This document shows, one piece after another, positions 51,766 through 62,357 of a DNA stretch of 64,000 bases. Position numbers and translations under genes: made by a program. This DNA comes from Strongyloides papillosus (taxonomy: Eukaryota; Nematoda; Chromadorea; Rhabditida; Strongyloididae): positions 496,001 through 560,000 of the forward strand of contig SRSI01000004.1 of the NCBI GenBank assembly GCA_005656395.1, written 5' to 3'. Within the stretch, counting starts at the first letter, position 1. Each line of letters begins with the position of its first letter. A model generated the notes under the pieces. That model was not told where the DNA came from. It made no database searches and saw only the letters and a program-made list of their open reading frames with translations.

Positions 51766-54757
51766 TGGCTGTGGTATTTTCTCCTTTTGACATATTGTTT
51801 ACTGCATCTGCAGCAAATATAAGTGAATTTTGAAGTGACATACCATCAGACCGTGCCTTCTTTAAGATTTGTTTAATTGTCTGTATGCTTTTCTCAACGA
51901 TACCGTTACTACAACTTCTGTAAGCAATTGATAAACGATGTACAATGTTTCTATCAATCATGCCATTTTGGAATTCTTCTGAGCGAAAGGGAGTTCCTCC
52001 ATCTGTGATTAAAATTCTTATAAGTGAGTATGTATTTATGTAACAGTAAATTTTTTTAACTAGTTCTGATGCAAACATGGAGTTTAGATGATATATTGCT
52101 ACGAAATTGCTATAAGCACATGTTAATACTAGAAATGTTCTAGAATCAAAGAAGAAGATATCTCCATGAACTCTTTCACGTGCCATTATTGGGATTGGCC
52201 ATGAACTTATTATTTGATTTCTATTTCGGCAATTTTCCATACAAGTACTGCATTCATCGTAAAATTGGGTTATATGTGTGCTCATTGATTGAAATATAAT
52301 TCTACCATGACAGAAGCGCAATGTTGATGACGGACTTGAATGGAAACGATGCAACCATTTTACTGCTTGTGGGATAAGACTAGCAGGTATGTATCGTGCA
52401 CTGTTAAGATATATGATATTGACATCTCCTACTTTTTCTATTGACAATTTCGAAACATGTGGTCTAAATGTTGGATGTATACGAGATAATGCGATTTTAT
52501 TTGGATTGATTTTATATTCTAGTAGTAGTTTTGCTTGTGGATCATCTTTATATGCTTCTACTAATTCTTGTAATGTACAAATTCTTCTTTTTGAAGGTAA
52601 TTCTTTCTCAGAATATATTCTACGCAAATGGTCTTCTTCTAAATGTTGATTTGTATTCTCTGAAGATTCCACAATTGTCTTCAAAATTGAATCAGGTAGT
52701 TGACAATCTCTATCTTTCTTTGAGAATGATAAATCATAAGGGTATAATTGTATAAGTAATTTTTGTGCTTTTGTTTGAGCATTATATATCAAAGGTTGAG
52801 ACTTCATCAGATTGATGAGTTCTGTTGAATCTACTTTTATATCTACTGGATACATTGTTGTTACTGGAGAGTAGAGTTGAAGACTTTCAATCGAGGCTAC
52901 TAATAATTTTTGATCTAATGAATAACGTTTCTCGTATGATTTCAAAACTCTGTTGTGAATTCCAATAATACTGATATCATTTGTTGAATTTTTCACTGCA
53001 ATAATTACTGATATAGCATTAAGATTTGCAACTGGGTAGAGTAACGTATTGGTAATATCGCTTGGTACATCTTTGAGGGCAATAGCTTTAGCAAATGAGG
53101 TCAGCAAGTTTTTGAATTTGTTTGTTGTCACTTGATCCCAACTGAAAGTACTACGCGAAGAGTCTTTATTAGACAACATTGAGTAGAATTCAGCAGCCAT
53201 CATTGAAAATCCCACTACGTTACTGGAGAAGTAATTCAAAGATGCCAATGTTCGTTTCAGTTCATCTCTATTGCTTGGTACTTTTAAGTTAACTATACCG
53301 CTTACAGTGTCAATGGGAATTGAAAGTCCTTGCGATATACTATAGTTGAAACCAAGATATGGTACTGAATCAGCAAAGAATTTGCATTTATGCAAAGATA
53401 TCTGAATATTGTGGTTCATCAAGATATTTATTATTTGACGAAGAAGTTTACCATGATCTGAAACATGCGAACGTAAGAGAAGATCGTCCATGTAGATTGT
53501 CAAAGAACACTTTTCACTTTCTACAGGTTGTAATAACTTGGTGATTACTTCAATCCAAATCTCTGGAGATTTCTTCCATCCAAAAGGTAATCTTACATAC
53601 TCATAAATTCCAAATGGAAGACCAAATCTAGTGAGGGAAATGGAATCGTCTTCTAAACCTATGGTATTGAAAGCTCCAGATATGTCTAATACCGAGACCA
53701 CATTGAAATTGCTCTTATTAAATATTGTCAGATCTCTTATTTTGGGTAAAACATATGGTTTTAACTCTGTATATTTATTGATATTCAATAATGCCAAACA
53801 AATTCTAGGATCCTTATTAGGTCCATTATCAACTATAACCGCGAAACTTCTCTCACCACCAAATTTGTCTGTAACTTTCCGTACTATACCTCTTCTAACT
53901 TCCTCTTCTACCTTCTCCTTGACTTTATCAATTAGATGTGATTTTATTGGGAGAATAGGAAATCGCTTCGGTCTATAATCTTTTGATAAACGAATGCTTG
54001 TGAAAATTTTCGGTTGGAGTAGTTGATCTTTATCGTAAGCTTTCGGGTTATCTTTTAAGAATTTATCAAATCCATCTTCTTTAGCTAGTACAGAACAAAC
54101 ATGATCAATTTGTTCATCGTAGTTTAATGTATTTAATGGGACGTTCTCCTTAGGTGCTTGTTGGACTTTCTCACATTCAAAAATATTTACAGAGAACTCT
54201 TTTAATGTTTTCATACCAATAGTTACTACGTCACTAAGTGGGTCTAACAAGAATCTTAACTTCTGATGTTGTAACTTTTCACACCCTGCTAATGATGTTT
54301 TCAGGTCGATTGCTCCTTTCGTAAGGGATTTACCTCCATGAGCATTGGTAACCAATATTTTAACATTAGGATCAAGTTGACTTTGGACTGATAGTGGAAG
54401 GGAATCAAAGAATGCTTGACTAATATAATTGTTACCAGCTCCAGAATCTAGACTTGCTGAAGTTGTTATCTTTAAATCATTTAATGTGATTTCTCCAAAA
54501 CAACTAGAGAAGCCATCTTCCATGCTTTTGATGGTATCAGAAGGTACAAAGCGTAGAGGGGTAGATTGTGATGATGTATCTTTATTTTTGTTTGTAGCAG
54601 TGGGGTTAGAGGGTGGTTTCGGGATCTCTGTGTTTGATTTATAATTTAAGATTCGTCTTTTTCTATCTTCTTTTGTTAAGACAGTTTTGACATCTTCTAA
54701 AGAGGGACGAGTTGGGTTTATGCAGATTTTGATTTGTAATTCGATGGGAATAGACAT
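51749..54757 (-). CDS. pol: Retrotransposon Pol: protease, RT, vestigial RNase H, integrase core
   Basis: The 1002-codon frame opens with the end of a gag-like region and a Pro/Thr/Ser linker. The aspartic protease has LDSGAG at 103-108. RT covers about 250-470, with the first catalytic Asp in VLDISGAFN (358) and YMDD at 422-425. The RNase H-like part (about 570-690) lacks the usual first Asp and the Glu of the gypsy EKEL motif (here DQKLL), though VDST keeps an Asp at 643. The integrase has an HHCC zinc module (about 803-843) and the catalytic core with Asp866, Asp919 and Glu955, exact DD35E spacing. The frame ends at TAA right after the T9 run. Its ATG lies 6 bases after the gag stop in the same frame. 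Apart from the RNase H part, all enzymatic residues look functional. Confidence 0.9.
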   Translation of the reverse strand: MSIPIELQIKICINPTRPSLEDVKTVLTKEDRKRRILNYKSNTEIPKPPSNPTATNKNKDTSSQSTPLRFVPSDTIKSMEDGFSSCFGEITLNDLKITTSASLDSGAGNNYISQAFFDSLPLSVQSQLDPNVKILVTNAHGGKSLTKGAIDLKTSLAGCEKLQHQKLRFLLDPLSDVVTIGMKTLKEFSVNIFECEKVQQAPKENVPLNTLNYDEQIDHVCSVLAKEDGFDKFLKDNPKAYDKDQLLQPKIFTSIRLSKDYRPKRFPILPIKSHLIDKVKEKVEEEVRRGIVRKVTDKFGGERSFAVIVDNGPNKDPRICLALLNINKYTELKPYVLPKIRDLTIFNKSNFNVVSVLDISGAFNTIGLEDDSISLTRFGLPFGIYEYVRLPFGWKKSPEIWIEVITKLLQPVESEKCSLTIYMDDLLLRSHVSDHGKLLRQIINILMNHNIQISLHKCKFFADSVPYLGFNYSISQGLSIPIDTVSGIVNLKVPSNRDELKRTLASLNYFSSNVVGFSMMAAEFYSMLSNKDSSRSTFSWDQVTTNKFKNLLTSFAKAIALKDVPSDITNTLLYPVANLNAISVIIAVKNSTNDISIIGIHNRVLKSYEKRYSLDQKLLVASIESLQLYSPVTTMYPVDIKVDSTELINLMKSQPLIYNAQTKAQKLLIQLYPYDLSFSKKDRDCQLPDSILKTIVESSENTNQHLEEDHLRRIYSEKELPSKRRICTLQELVEAYKDDPQAKLLLEYKINPNKIALSRIHPTFRPHVSKLSIEKVGDVNIIYLNSARYIPASLIPQAVKWLHRFHSSPSSTLRFCHGRIIFQSMSTHITQFYDECSTCMENCRNRNQIISSWPIPIMARERVHGDIFFFDSRTFLVLTCAYSNFVAIYHLNSMFASELVKKIYCYINTYSLIRILITDGGTPFRSEEFQNGMIDRNIVHRLSIAYRSCSNGIVEKSIQTIKQILKKARSDGMSLQNSLIFAADAVNNMSKGENTTARQLFF

Positions 54758-54763
54758 AATAAT

Positions 54764-55201
54764 TTAATCAATTGCTAACTGTTCATAGTAATGCTCATCT
54801 AAGACTTTAGCTTTATCAAGACATTCTTCTATCAATTTACTAAAGGAGTTTTGAATATTTGGGTTGTGACGTGTACGTCTAAGGTCTTGTAGCAGTTGGT
54901 TGTAGTGTGGTTTGTAGAGGTCATTATTCGATAAATTTGTTTCAACGAATTTGATAAGATGTTTTACAGAAGGGCTTGTTTCCAAACTGTCTTCACTGAA
55001 TTGGAGAATATAATCTTGAGATGTTTGGTGGGGTAACAACTCTAAAATTCTCTGAATTTTACATTCCTCGGAGTCAGACAAGAATGCAGAAATACCTTTG
55101 AGGTAAATATGATAATTTTCCTTTCTTCGGTAACTAGCGAATGGTATGAATATGCTTTTTTGTTGCACATTCTTGTGAAAATTATTTTCCGGGGGCGCCA
55201 T
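54764..55201 (-). CDS. gag: Gag-like protein of the gypsy-type retrotransposon (N-terminal part)
   Basis: The frame has 145 codons from the ATG at 55199-55201, which straddles the LTR end and the primer binding site. The open frame reaches back into the LTR to 55300, but that part is U5-like sequence and unlikely to be translated. The protein is helical and charged, with no zinc knuckle. Gag capsid domains usually continue through a helix followed by a motif like LPxxLQxxIxxxPxxLEE. Here the TAA at 54764-54766 falls just before IELQIKICINPTRPSLEDV of the next frame, which looks like the continuation of the same capsid domain. The stop is therefore either a nonsense change or a site of readthrough or reinitiation. 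Confidence 0.7.
   Translation of the reverse strand: MAPPENNFHKNVQQKSIFIPFASYRRKENYHIYLKGISAFLSDSEECKIQRILELLPHQTSQDYILQFSEDSLETSPSVKHLIKFVETNLSNNDLYKPHYNQLLQDLRRTRHNPNIQNSFSKLIEECLDKAKVLDEHYYEQLAID
55189..55200 (-). other. Primer binding site of the retrotransposon
   Basis: TGGCGCCCCCGG on the element's strand begins immediately after the 5' LTR. Its complement ends in CCA as a tRNA 3' end does, and it is strikingly GC-rich against the AT-rich background. The tRNA was not identified. The gag ATG overlaps its first two bases. Confidence 0.8.
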
Positions 55202-55415
55202 GCTAGACAATTGATGTTTTATTATCCAAGAACTATAATTTTTACAGATATTATAAAAGAAAATCTTAAACTTACCCCAAATCAGTTGGGTTCTTTTCAA
55301 ACTAAAACTGATTTGAGGTAGTATAAATAACGATATTGTAATTAAATTTTAGACTTATTATATTTAAATTTTTAAAATATTATTTTTAGATATTTGAATA
55401 TTCAAATATCTAACA
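55201..55415 (-). repeat. 5' LTR (in element orientation) of the gypsy-type retrotransposon
   Basis: 215 bp, TG...CA, nearly identical to 50506-50720. Transcription of the element should start here and run toward lower coordinates. Confidence 0.95.
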
Positions 55416-55420
55416 AAAAG
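55416..55420. repeat. Target-site duplication AAAAG, right copy
   Basis: This partners 50501-50505. Both copies derive from the 5' untranslated part of the mariner element. Confidence 0.85.
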
Positions 55421-55431
55421 TTACGTCAAAA

Positions 55432-56455
55432 ATGGATTTCCGACCAATTTATTTGTACGAGTTCAAACTTGGCTAAGCACCAACTAAAACTTTAAGGAAA
55501 ATAAATAAAACATTTGGTCAAAGATCCACTAACAAACGAACCATACAACGTTGGTTCCAGAAATTCCGCAATGGAGATATAAGTCTTCAAAGGCAGGAGG
55601 GTTTTCATGGAACAAATGTTCTTGAGAACGAAAAAAATAAAAAGAATGGTAGAACATAATCCAAGAATAACTGTTCGGGAGCTCACAGGGTAATTAAATG
55701 TCAGTGTTGGAACTGTATCCAACCACTTAAAACCCATAAATATGAAAAAAATGGATTCTTACACACTCCATGAGTATACTCCCGACCAATGTTTTAGAAG
55801 CATCTAAACTTGTTAATTTTTTGATTCACAGGAACAAAAATGACCCATTTTTAAAAGGGATTGTAACGTGCGATGAAAAATGGATCATGTTTGACAATTG
55901 TAAAAGGTTATCGCAATAGGTGGGCAAAAATGAGAGCCCTAAAAACTTCCCGAAACTCAGGCATTCAAATAAGAAGGTAATCCTAATTATTTGGTGAAAT
56001 TGTGATGGAATCATCCATCATAAGTATCTAAATCCTAGAGAAACTATAACTCTAGACAGATGCTGTAAGGAAGAAGAAGAAATGCGCAAGAAATTATCTG
56101 TTCTGAAGCCTGGAATTGGTCAACAAAAGAGGTTTAATATTACTCCATGATAATGCTAAACCTCACGTTTCAAAAACGACGGTGAGGAAGCTTAAAGACT
56201 TAGAATGTGAAACTCTACTACATCTTGCTTATTCATCGGACTTGTCTCCAACAGATTATCATTTATTCAAGGAATTAGAGCTTCATTTGCGGCAGAAGAA
56301 ATTCACCAAATCTGATGACCTGAAAAATGACGTCTTGAAGTTTTTGGATTCTAGAGACCGGAGTTTTTTTCAAATGGCATAAATAAACTTGTATCATGTT
56401 GGCAACAATGTGCTTATTCCAACGGCACTTATTTCAAAGAAAAACATTAATTTTT
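55432..56455 (+). pseudogene. Decayed mariner transposase
   Basis: It starts at ATG 55432 with a mariner helix-turn-helix (MDFRPIYLYEFKLG, then an in-frame stop, then RTIQRWFQKFRNGDISLQ). Several frameshifts and stops follow. The last third is open at 56116-56382 and holds HDNAKPHVSKT and LAYSSDLSPTDYHLFKELEL, which carry the second and third Asp of the mariner D,D34D catalytic triad. The element cannot make active transposase. Its 31-bp termini are still identical, so it could be mobilised in trans in principle. Confidence 0.85.
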
Positions 56456-56874
56456 GACTGAGTTATGACATTTTAAAATTGACTGTCAAAAAGCGACATT
56501 TTCAATTGAACAACCTAATAATAAGAGCTTTTCTCATTAAAATAATAAAAAATAAGGATATATTAAATATTACATTTACAAACAAACATCTGCAAAAGGA
56601 AATGCTTTAATTTCTAACAAATGAAGAACATAATGTAAATAATTTAAAAGAAATATTTGCTACAACTATTGTTTAATTACAAGCGACAAAGCATTCAAAT
56701 GCCTGGAACAGCGATACTTTTATATTGCCAGGTAAACTGATAATATAAAAATCAAAATTTATTTGCATCCTTTTGAGTGCGCAAAATTTATTTTCATACT
56801 TTTGAATGCGCAAAATGAATTTCAATATAAAAGTATATTTTTTACAAAAACGAAGTTTTTGGTATTGTTATTTA

Positions 56875-58034
56875 CTATAAACATAAGATATATTTAGCAG
56901 AAAGTATAAATTGTCTAATAATGATGACATTATAATGTCATCGAATTAAAAATATGTAAAATTTAAATTAGCACTAACCGTCAGGTGTTTTAGTCGAAAA
57001 CCATCGAACACACTGAATTAAGTGATTCTTTAATTTATGCTAAATATATCTTTTTATAGTTTCTTTTGTACATACTAACTAGTAAATAAATCTCATGCAT
57101 ACATCGTAATATTAAATAAGTTATAGGAAGTGAAAATTGACGTCTTCTTTCAAACATTGTTTATGCCAAATATTCTTTTTATTTTTCCGAAAAAATTATT
57201 TATTAAAAATATTAAAAAAATCATTCTAAATTTCACAAAAATTAAACTGTGTAGCATTTTTGAAACTTCGGAATTATAGCTTCAAAAAAATATGTTTAAC
57301 AAAGTATAAAATAAATTGAATTGCAAGAAATATATTCATAATGAATTTCTAGATGTGTTTAAATAAGTAAATTGAAAAGATTCTTCAATAATTATTAATA
57401 TTCAGTTTGAATTTTTTCTACCTATGTTGGCTAAATTCTTAGTATAACATTCTAAAATTATTCTTACTATGATATCTATTAATGCTTTCTATCGGTTTAT
57501 TAACAAATAACTTCTTTCTAATAATGATATTTATGTAACTAAAATGATATTATATACTCCTACTTTTATAAAGTATATGTTGATTTTTGTTTTATTTAAT
57601 GAAACTTTAAAAATTGTGCATAGTTTAACCAAAATAAAGTTTGTGAAGGTATGTTTACAAGCGCCCCTTTTTATATTACTACTAATAAGGATATATATTT
57701 TATACATAAGCTGTATTAACAGTAATCATTCAAAAACTTTTTTTTACTTTTTAATTTAACAACTTGTTTAAATAATAATTGATAATATCATTTATTATTT
57801 CAAAATATTAAACGTTAATTAAAATGATTTTATAAAAATAAATTTTTCAAGCATAAAAAAGTGCATATAATAATTGAAAAAAAATATTACAATATATTCA
57901 ACTTTTTTTTGTCGTACTAAAAGGTAATGTAGAAATATTCGTTTTTATTATTTTTATATATTAAATAAGAGTATATTTTTCACCGAAGAAACCATAATAA
58001 TTATCTCAAATTTAATAATAATGGTTTATTTCTT
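56875..58034. other. Intergenic region downstream of the PDZ-protein gene
   Basis: A 71-codon plus-strand frame at 57544-57759 is hydrophobic AT-rich translation without motifs. The right end should contain the 3' UTR of the PDZ-protein gene. Confidence 0.45.
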
Positions 58035-61000
58035 TTATACTGTTGTGACACTAAGAACTCCTTCAATAACCGGGCAATTAGGGTCTCTTGAGCCATGAGT
58101 TAAGAATTCTTGAATTGTTACAAATTTATCAAATACCTGTTGTCCTTTCTTTTTCATCATCTTTTTATTTGATAAATTTACAATCGTCTGGTCTGGTATG
58201 TTCTTTTCCTGATCAATTAATTTTTGCAATTGACGTTGCTTGTGTGCTTTAGCCTTCTCTAAATGCTTCTTACGTTCCTCTCTGGTCCAAAATTTACCTA
58301 ATTTCATTTCACTACCTGCATCATCATCGGTGCTAATTCCTGTTCTTTCTTTATTTAATTGTTCCTCACGTTGAGCACGTATTTGATGTGTACGTAATGG
58401 TCTTCTAATTATGTATCGACTGCCATCAGAACGTCTTTTTACTTTCCATTCATAATTAACAGGGTCAGCTGTTTGAGATGATTTTACTTTTTGTGCTAAT
58501 GATAATGAATTTGATTGTTTTTGTGTAATGTGTTTTATCACTCTATCTGATACCTTTGAATGATTAGGTATAATTGGACTAGATGGTAAACTATTCGAAC
58601 AATGAATTACTTCTTTATTGGCTATTGCTTTCCTTAAAGCTTGCTGTTGAAGTTTTATAGTTTCCGCTAAATCTTCTGGTCTTGCATAGGTTGTCTCTCC
58701 AGGGCGATACTCAATTCCTTCCTTAACTTTCTTCATCGTACCAACTCTTATTGGTTTTGAAATAAAAACTTGATTTTTAATAGTATATTTAGGTAATCTA
58801 AATTTGGAATGATTCTTTACAGTATGATAAGTTCCTTCCTCCTTCTCATTTTTTTCATTATTTATTATAATTGTGGGAGGATCATTAAAGTGAACTTCTT
58901 TTTGTGGTTTATTAATACGTTGGCTATCCAGACTATGATTATTAGTTATTGAAAGTGATTTGAGATGTCCTGTTTTTGGTGAAGTTCCAATTACTGAAGT
59001 TAAATAAGGACCCATAGTTGTAGCACTATCTCCTGCTAAAAGTTGATGCTTATTTAATGAATTTAATTGGTGTAAGGTAGAATCGATAAAATTTATCTGG
59101 TCATTTTTGTTGGGTGTACTTCTACAGCTATCATTACCTGTATTATAAGCACTAGATGTCTCTTCAATAATATTTGCGAAATGTGGATATTTTTTTCCGC
59201 CATTGCGCACGCTTAGAATTGGAGAATTTGGCAGAGAAGAATTTCCAATTAAATGTGTTTTATTAATAATACCACCTGGTGTTGGTAGAGGACGTTGTAA
59301 GATTGGAGATTTCACCATTCCAGGTATTATGCTTTTGTTGATACTTCTTTTCGTCAATGCTTTGGGTAGTGAGAATATTGTGGACATTGAAATAAGGTTA
59401 TCACAATCTTTTTTAATTAACTCCATCTCTAGATGTAAATTTTCAAGTTCTTTTTCCAAATTTTTTTCGAATTTTGTTGTATTAGCAGAGGAAATTTCAT
59501 TACTTGTCATACCAAATCTGTTTTGTTGTGGTATTGATGTTATTGAGGGTGGAGATATTTTTGAAAATATATTAGCATTATCTAAATTATCATATGGTAC
59601 TGTATAAATATCAGGATCAGAATCTGTTCCCCTTGATAATCCAGAATCCTTTTCAAGTGCGGAATTGTTAGAATTTTGATCTGTTAATATCTCATCTTCG
59701 ACATCACATTCTAATGATATTGATTGTTCTGGTAAAGGACTAAGATTACCTTGGTTTCTACTAAGAAAACGATTTTTTGAAAATATATTTTTTGGTAATG
59801 CTTTTATTGTTTCATCACCAGTTTGTCCTGATAAATTATTAGTATTATTAATATTATTTAACTCCATCTAAAATATATTCATTTTTTATTAAATTGTAAG
59901 AAAATTGTTTTAAACTAAAACTAACATTAAATGATCTAGCTAAAAGCATTGTAACTTGTAAATTTTGTTTCGAAAATTCAGCCATTGCTTGTGATCTTGA
60001 ACGAACGTTTATACCATTAATCTGTAAGTAATGTTATTAAAAAAGATAATTAAAACGTTTTTTATATTAACAATAAATGGGAGAAAAATAATAACTAAAT
60101 ATATGATATTTCTATACCAAATAATGTTTGAATAAGTAAACTACAACATCTGTCATAAAATGTTTGTTGTTATATAGATAAGATAATATGTTAGTATTAA
60201 CTATAAATACTAACTTAAAACCATCTTGTAATAATTTTTTACACTAATAATCTACCAAACTTTGTTACTAAAATCATCATAATATTGTTTTTAGTTATTT
60301 AGTAAGTGTCAAAAAATTGAATTAAGGTAAATATTTTGTTTTATTATTATACCACTGTTTATTTGAAAATTTTTGAATACGAAAAAAAATTAAATCATAA
60401 GTAGTTTTGAAATGTTAAATCATATATATTTGTTGTTTTCAAATACGATATAATATTTCTAACATTAAAAAAGTATCATTATATCACCTATACTTTACCA
60501 AATGCATTTTAGTATTAGTAAAATTTAAAAATAAAATTATTTTGGAAGTTAGAAAGATATCAATTTTCCTCAAACTATTGATATATTTTATATAAAGAAA
60601 AAGATTAGATTTGCCTAAGCTTGATGTCCATTATCAACAAATTTTAAAAATAAATGAAATATGGATCTATATAATTTTTGTGTAATCAATCTTCACTATC
60701 AAAAATCATTTATCATTTAAGATGTCAATTGTCTTTCTTTAACACAAAAGAACACATTTTAAAATAAAATAAATTTAAGAAATTAATGAAGCATATTTTC
60801 TATATACTTTCATAATAAGAAAAATTTTTAATATTGAATAACTAGAGTATAACATTTTGATAGAAAATCTTTTCTAGCATCAAAGTATTTTGAGGTATAT
60901 TAAAATGTTGCTTTTAATGATTTGTTAACTAATCATATTTTTAATAATTATATAAATCATTTTACCGACACACAATCATAATAAAATTATTATTACCTGA

Positions 61001-62357
61001 ATAATTTGATCACCAACTTGAATTTTTTTGCAATTCCCTGCTACACTATTTTTTTCTATTTCATTAATAAAAATAGCATCTTGATTAAGTTGATCATTGT
61101 GTTGGTAACATAATGTTAATCCTAAAAGTTGATTCAATGTTGATCTAAGTAAGACAACTTCCTGAAAAAAAGAATTTAATTATGATTGTTGTGTAGAATT
61201 TTGTTGATGCTAAAAAATATAGTTACCTCATATATAACGTCTCCTTGATCCTCCATTATTATTAAATCATCTGTTTCTTCCACTCTATAATAATGTTGTG
61301 ATCTAAAAACATGAAAATGAAGAGATAATAACAATTTTATTTTATTTTTTGATTGCCAAAACAATAACATTTAAAAATAATATAGTTGTCTATGTGATAA
61401 ATAAATAAAATTTAACTATTTTCTAACAGGTAACTAATTTAACATAAGAAGCCAATGAGATGTGTGAATTTATAGTAATAAAACATTGTAATTAAACTAC
61501 TTGTTACTTTTTTTTAAAGCATCACATTGCTACGTTAAACCACGAGGTAAATGGATAGCTGAGTATATATTGTTATTCTTCAATCTATTACTTAGAGAGT
61601 AATTATTTGAACAAGGCGGTTTTTTATTATAAAGATTTTCAAGTAATTTGATTTATAGATAGCTGAATATTATAACAAAATGATTTAAAGGTTAATATCC
61701 ATTGTTCGTTTTCTCATTTTAACACTATGAATTAGCAAAATAAATAATGTAGTTTATTTATGCTTATATTATTATAATATGTTTATATTTAACAGTACAT
61801 TTACTTTTTTCTACTTCTGAAATATGTTAAATATATAAGTAAAAAAGCATTAAGTTGCTTTAAAATAATTTATGGATACCTTATGAAACGGAATAGATAA
61901 AAGAAAACATTAAAAATAGAATATTAATAATAAAATATTATATATACCTTTAAAACAATGAATTTTTGTGGTTAAATATACATATATATATAATAAGATT
62001 GTAAAGCTTCTAATGAAAGACAAATGACATATTGTGATAAGAACATTATGTTATAAAAGTTGAAACTTACTCAAGATGTGCTAGGTATGGCGCCAGTTGG
62101 TCTAATGGTAAAAGATCATCCTCAAAAATTTCATCATATGCATCCTCTTCTGATAACATATCCATTGAAGAAGATGAATTTCTTTCAACACCTTTATTAA
62201 AATTTTCATTCACTTCAGGGCTGTTATTTTCTATGGAACTTCTAGACGAATGAGTAAGATTTTTGTCTCCGTCAGAAATGGCATTCTTGTTATATACAAA
62301 AGAAGTGTCATTTATGGTATTATTTTGTATATAAACGACTTCTCCTGTCTTTGGCAT
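58035..62357 (-). CDS. PDZRN3/4-like PDZ scaffold protein (RING not seen)
   Basis: Five exons: 62357-62071, 61302-61227, 61161-60997, 60021-59926 and 59867-58035. Phases close to 818 residues, with a 975-bp intron before the fourth exon. One PDZ domain spans about 120-207 (EEVVLLR, LGLTLCYQ carboxylate-binding loop, GDQIIQINGINV). It matches the second PDZ domain of PDZRN3/4 best. The C-terminal third carries the family tail: VNYEWKVKRRSDGSRYIIRR, the STDDDAGSEMKLGKFW block, the NLSNKKMMKKKGQQVFD block, FVTIQEFLTHGS, and a terminal SVTTV that is itself a PDZ ligand. A coiled segment lies near 340-365. Vertebrate relatives have a RING/TRAF-type ubiquitin ligase part and a first PDZ domain upstream; neither is visible here. 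The frame is open upstream of the ATG to an acceptor at about 62415, so the gene may extend beyond the window or start here. Confidence 0.85.

Larger units (their letters stand above)
50506..55415 (-). mobile_element. Compact Ty3/gypsy-type LTR retrotransposon, nearly intact
   Basis: The 4,910-bp element has nearly identical 215-bp LTRs, a 5-bp target duplication, a primer binding site with no gap after the 5' LTR, and on the minus strand the domain order gag, protease, RT, RNase H-like, integrase, second RNase H. Protease-RT-RNase H-integrase is the Ty3/gypsy order, and the region after YMDD (YLGFNYSISQGL) also fits gypsy. I see no envelope-like frame and no CCHC zinc knuckle. The polypurine tract before the 3' LTR is short (AGGAGA). 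Three reading segments are separated by an in-frame TAA and by a frame change at a T9 run. Confidence 0.92.
50320..56518 (+). mobile_element. Mariner element interrupted by an LTR retrotransposon
   Basis: The 31-bp termini beginning TTAGGTTGTTCAATTGAAAA (50320-50350, inverted at 56488-56518) are identical and flanked by TA at 50318-50319 and 56519-56520. Subtracting the 4,910-bp retrotransposon and its 5-bp duplication leaves 1,284 bp, the canonical mariner size. The retrotransposon sits just upstream of the transposase ATG at 55432. Confidence 0.88.
50096..56874. mobile_element. Outer long-TIR element hosting the nested insertions
   Basis: Arms of about 178 bp, at 50096-50273 and inverted at 56698-56874, share long near-identical stretches. 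The arms contain a tandem 29-bp unit, TTTTGCGCACTCAAAAG followed by TATAAAAATAAA or GATGAAAATAAA. With the nested mariner and retrotransposon removed, the original element is about 578 bp, mostly inverted arms and no coding capacity, which is MITE-like. Target duplications are not obvious. Confidence 0.75.

Noticed and set aside
51214..54644. Plus-strand open frames opposite the retrotransposon pol gene
   Set aside because: Antisense shadows of a long, relatively GC-rich coding sequence; no independent motifs.
55202..55300. Upstream extension of gag into the LTR
   Set aside because: The open frame reaches back to 55300, but that part is LTR sequence repeated at the other end, so translation from the ATG at the PBS is more plausible.
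50506..55415. BEL/Pao assignment for the retrotransposon
   Set aside because: RT and the post-RT segment (YLGFNYSISQGL and the NYFSS block) fit Ty3/gypsy better, and PR-RT-RNase H-integrase order alone does not separate the two groups.
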